NCBI RefSeq assembly: GCF_029846175.1
Contig: NZ_JARWAC010000001.1
Location: 62,001-126,000, forward strand
Length of the DNA: 64,000 bases
Source: Sphaerisporangium sp. TRM90804
GTDB taxonomy: Bacteria; Actinomycetota; Actinomycetes; Streptosporangiales; Streptosporangiaceae
Direction: 5' to 3'
Shown here: positions 62,555-64,000 of the stretch, piece by piece
Layout of the letters: every line of letters starts with the position of its first letter
How positions within the stretch are numbered: the first letter of the stretch is position 1
Made by a program: the position numbers and the translations under genes
Notes under the pieces: model-generated
Databases searched by the model: none
The model's input: the letters and a program-made list of their open reading frames with translations, nothing else
What the model was told of the DNA's origin: nothing

Positions 62555-63246
62555 GCGCCGTCGGGCAAGCCCGCTGCCTTGGCGTTCGTGCCGAGGAAGG
62601 CCTTGACGAACTTCTCCAGGCCGTCGTCCATGTGCGAGGTCTGCGTGACGTGGGCCCGCAGCGCCGCGAGCTTGCGGTCCAGGGTGGCGGTGACGTCGAC
62701 GTAGTGGTCCGACGCCTGGCCCCCGGTCAGCCACACCTCGCGCACCGTCCAGGCATCGAGCCCCTCGTCGGCCAGCAGCTCGGGGAAGGCGTACGGGTTG
62801 CGGGCGTCGGGATAGACCGCGTCGAGCGTGGCGGAGCCGACGGCCCGGTGGTCGGGGTGGCTCGGCCCGATGCGCGCGTAGTTGCGCTCCGGGGTGGAGG
62901 TGATCACCCGGTCGGGGCGCACCTGGCGGATCACGCGGGCGATGTCGCGGCGCAGGCCCAGGGTCGGCTCCAAGGTGCCGTCCCCGTAGCCCAGGAACCG
63001 CAGGTCGAAGACGCCGACCCGCTTGGCGGCCTCGGTCTGCTCGGCGCGGCGCAGCGTCGCCATCGAGCCGTTGTCGACGCCCCGGTCGAACCCTCCGGCG
63101 TCACCGTCGGTGACGACGCAGTACACCACTTCGATACCCTTGTCGGTGAACGTCGCGACGGTCCCCGCCGCGCCGAAGTCCACGTCGTCCGGGTGCGCGG
63201 TCACCACGAGCACTCGACTGATCTGTGAGTCGTCCAGCGCGGTCAC
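62518..63246 (-). CDS. PIG-L family deacetylase
   Basis: 242 residues from GTG 63246, with GAGGAGGA 5 bases upstream. The zinc motif AHPDDVDFGAAGT and the second HPDH (IGPSHPDHRAVG) are intact, with VTDGDAGG between. The family includes MshB and Mca of mycothiol metabolism and GlcNAc deacetylases; this sequence lacks clear marks of MshB, so the substrate is open. It is transcribed away from the UvrD/PcrA gene. Confidence 0.92.
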   Translation of the reverse strand: MTALDDSQISRVLVVTAHPDDVDFGAAGTVATFTDKGIEVVYCVVTDGDAGGFDRGVDNGSMATLRRAEQTEAAKRVGVFDLRFLGYGDGTLEPTLGLRRDIARVIRQVRPDRVITSTPERNYARIGPSHPDHRAVGSATLDAVYPDARNPYAFPELLADEGLDAWTVREVWLTGGQASDHYVDVTATLDRKLAALRAHVTQTSHMDDGLEKFVKAFLGTNAKAAGLPDGAYAEAFQVVTTA

Positions 63247-63411
63247 GATTGTCCTCCTCGGTTCACAGGGCGGTGAACAAAGGGCATTGTCTCGATATTT
63301 CCACCCGGACGCCGTCCGGCCACGCCGGTCGGCCCGGCCCGCCCGGCGGCCCGGTGCCCCGGTGGCGCCGAAGAGGCGCCCACTGTCGGTGGCGCGCCAT
63401 AACCTAGGGGC

Positions 63412-64000
63412 GTGTCGAGCCGCGCCGTGAACCCCACCGTTGATCACCCCCTCCTCGACGGCCTCAACCCGCAGCAGCGGGACGCCGTCGTCCACGAGGG
63501 CACCCCGCTCCTGATCGTCGCGGGCGCGGGCTCGGGCAAGACTCGGGTGCTCGCCCATCGCATCGCCTACCTGCTGGCCGAGCGCGCCGCGCAGCCGCAG
63601 GAGATCCTGGCGATCACCTTCACCAACAAGGCCGCCAGAGAGATGCGCGAGCGGGTCGAGCGGCTGGTCGGCCCGAGGGCCAAGGCCATGTGGGTGCTCA
63701 CCTTCCACAGCGCCTGCATCCGCATCCTGCGCCGCGAGGCCAAGCGGCTGGGCTTCACCCCGAGCTTCTCGATCTACGACCAGGCCGACTCCCAGCGCCT
63801 GATGGCGATGGTCTGCCGCGAGCTGGAGCTCGACCCCAAGCGCTACCCGCCGCGCTCGTTCTCGGCGCAGGTCAGCAACCTGAAGAACGAGCTGATCGAC
63901 TACGAGACGGCGGCCGGCAAGGCGCAGACCCACCTGGAGCGCACGCTCGCCGAGGCCTACCGCACCTACCAGCAGCGGCTCACCGAGGCCGGCGCGATGG
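63412..64000 (+). CDS. pcrA: ATP-dependent DNA helicase UvrD/PcrA, 3' truncated by window
   Basis: The first 196 codons of an SF1A helicase, open to the window end. GTG 63412 gives MSSRAVNPTVDHPLLDGLNP, followed by the Q-motif LNPQQRDAVVHEG, Walker A VAGAGSGKTRVLAHRI, motif Ia AITFTNKAAREMRERVERLV and motif Ib VLTFHSACIRILRREA. It unwinds DNA in repair and plasmid/rolling-circle replication. The symbol is by family; UvrD1 would be the mycobacterial name. Confidence 0.93.
   Translation, partial: MSSRAVNPTVDHPLLDGLNPQQRDAVVHEGTPLLIVAGAGSGKTRVLAHRIAYLLAERAAQPQEILAITFTNKAAREMRERVERLVGPRAKAMWVLTFHSACIRILRREAKRLGFTPSFSIYDQADSQRLMAMVCRELELDPKRYPPRSFSAQVSNLKNELIDYETAAGKAQTHLERTLAEAYRTYQQRLTEAGAM

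Overview
The window is high-GC actinobacterial chromosome. GTG and TTG starts are frequent and genes are tightly packed, with many ATGA/GTGA overlaps. The gene content fits an actinomycete of the Streptosporangiales type (Nonomuraea/Streptosporangium-like): class F sortase, DUF397, GuaB3, a ShbA/SigD-type sigma factor and a form II CO-dehydrogenase-like operon. That placement is inferred from gene content and order, not from a marker comparison.

Layout. 1-6.3 kb: the 3' part of a secreted subtilase, then a leftward translationally coupled operon of two ABC-2 exporters preceded by a DUF389 membrane protein. 6.4-25.7 kb: a conserved housekeeping block (coaA, acpS, nnr, alr, alpha/beta hydrolase, tsaE, a class F sortase pair, tsaB, rimI, tsaD, a coiled-coil protein, a THUMP-like methyltransferase, CIRCE-controlled groES-groEL, shbA/sigD, a very short RsdA-like anti-sigma, DUF5319, guaB, guaB3). 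From memory this is the order of Mycobacterium tuberculosis Rv3423c-Rv3410c, with sortase and coiled-coil genes added. 25.9-33.9 kb: nagA, glpD, a large beta-propeller lipoprotein and guaA. 34-46 kb: an envelope-oriented stretch with an acyltransferase, a DUF2157/GDYXXLXY pair, DUF397, a NodB deacetylase, a CDP-alcohol phosphotransferase, a sulfotransferase, a GT4 glycosyltransferase and a TagF-like two-domain enzyme. 46.4-53 kb: a membrane-tethered CoxG-like protein, an RsbW-like ATPase with a small coupled partner, an HTH/TPR-like regulator carrying an apparent frameshift, a divergent HxlR/oxidoreductase pair, and about 1.1 kb of non-coding repeats. 53-57 kb: a coxS-coxL-coxM operon. 57-64 kb: a PspC-type envelope-stress module (PspC membrane protein, divergent PspC-histidine kinase and LuxR response regulator), a zinc metallopeptidase, a CPBP protease, a PIG-L deacetylase and the 5' end of a UvrD/PcrA helicase.

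How it fits together. The tsa genes make the t6A tRNA modification, alr and the envelope genes serve the wall, and guaA/guaB/guaB3 lie near the sigma factor as in other actinobacteria. The less ordinary content lies between and inside genes. There are exact tandem arrays of 12, 21, 22, 24, 35 and 86 bp and of 113/226 bp, a hairpin-prone interspersed repeat present four times (one pair forming a MITE-like 592-bp element), and two 29-codon mini-ORFs created by an 86-bp duplication that form a stop-start chain in front of the GDYXXLXY gene. No tRNA, rRNA, CRISPR array or replication origin was recognised.
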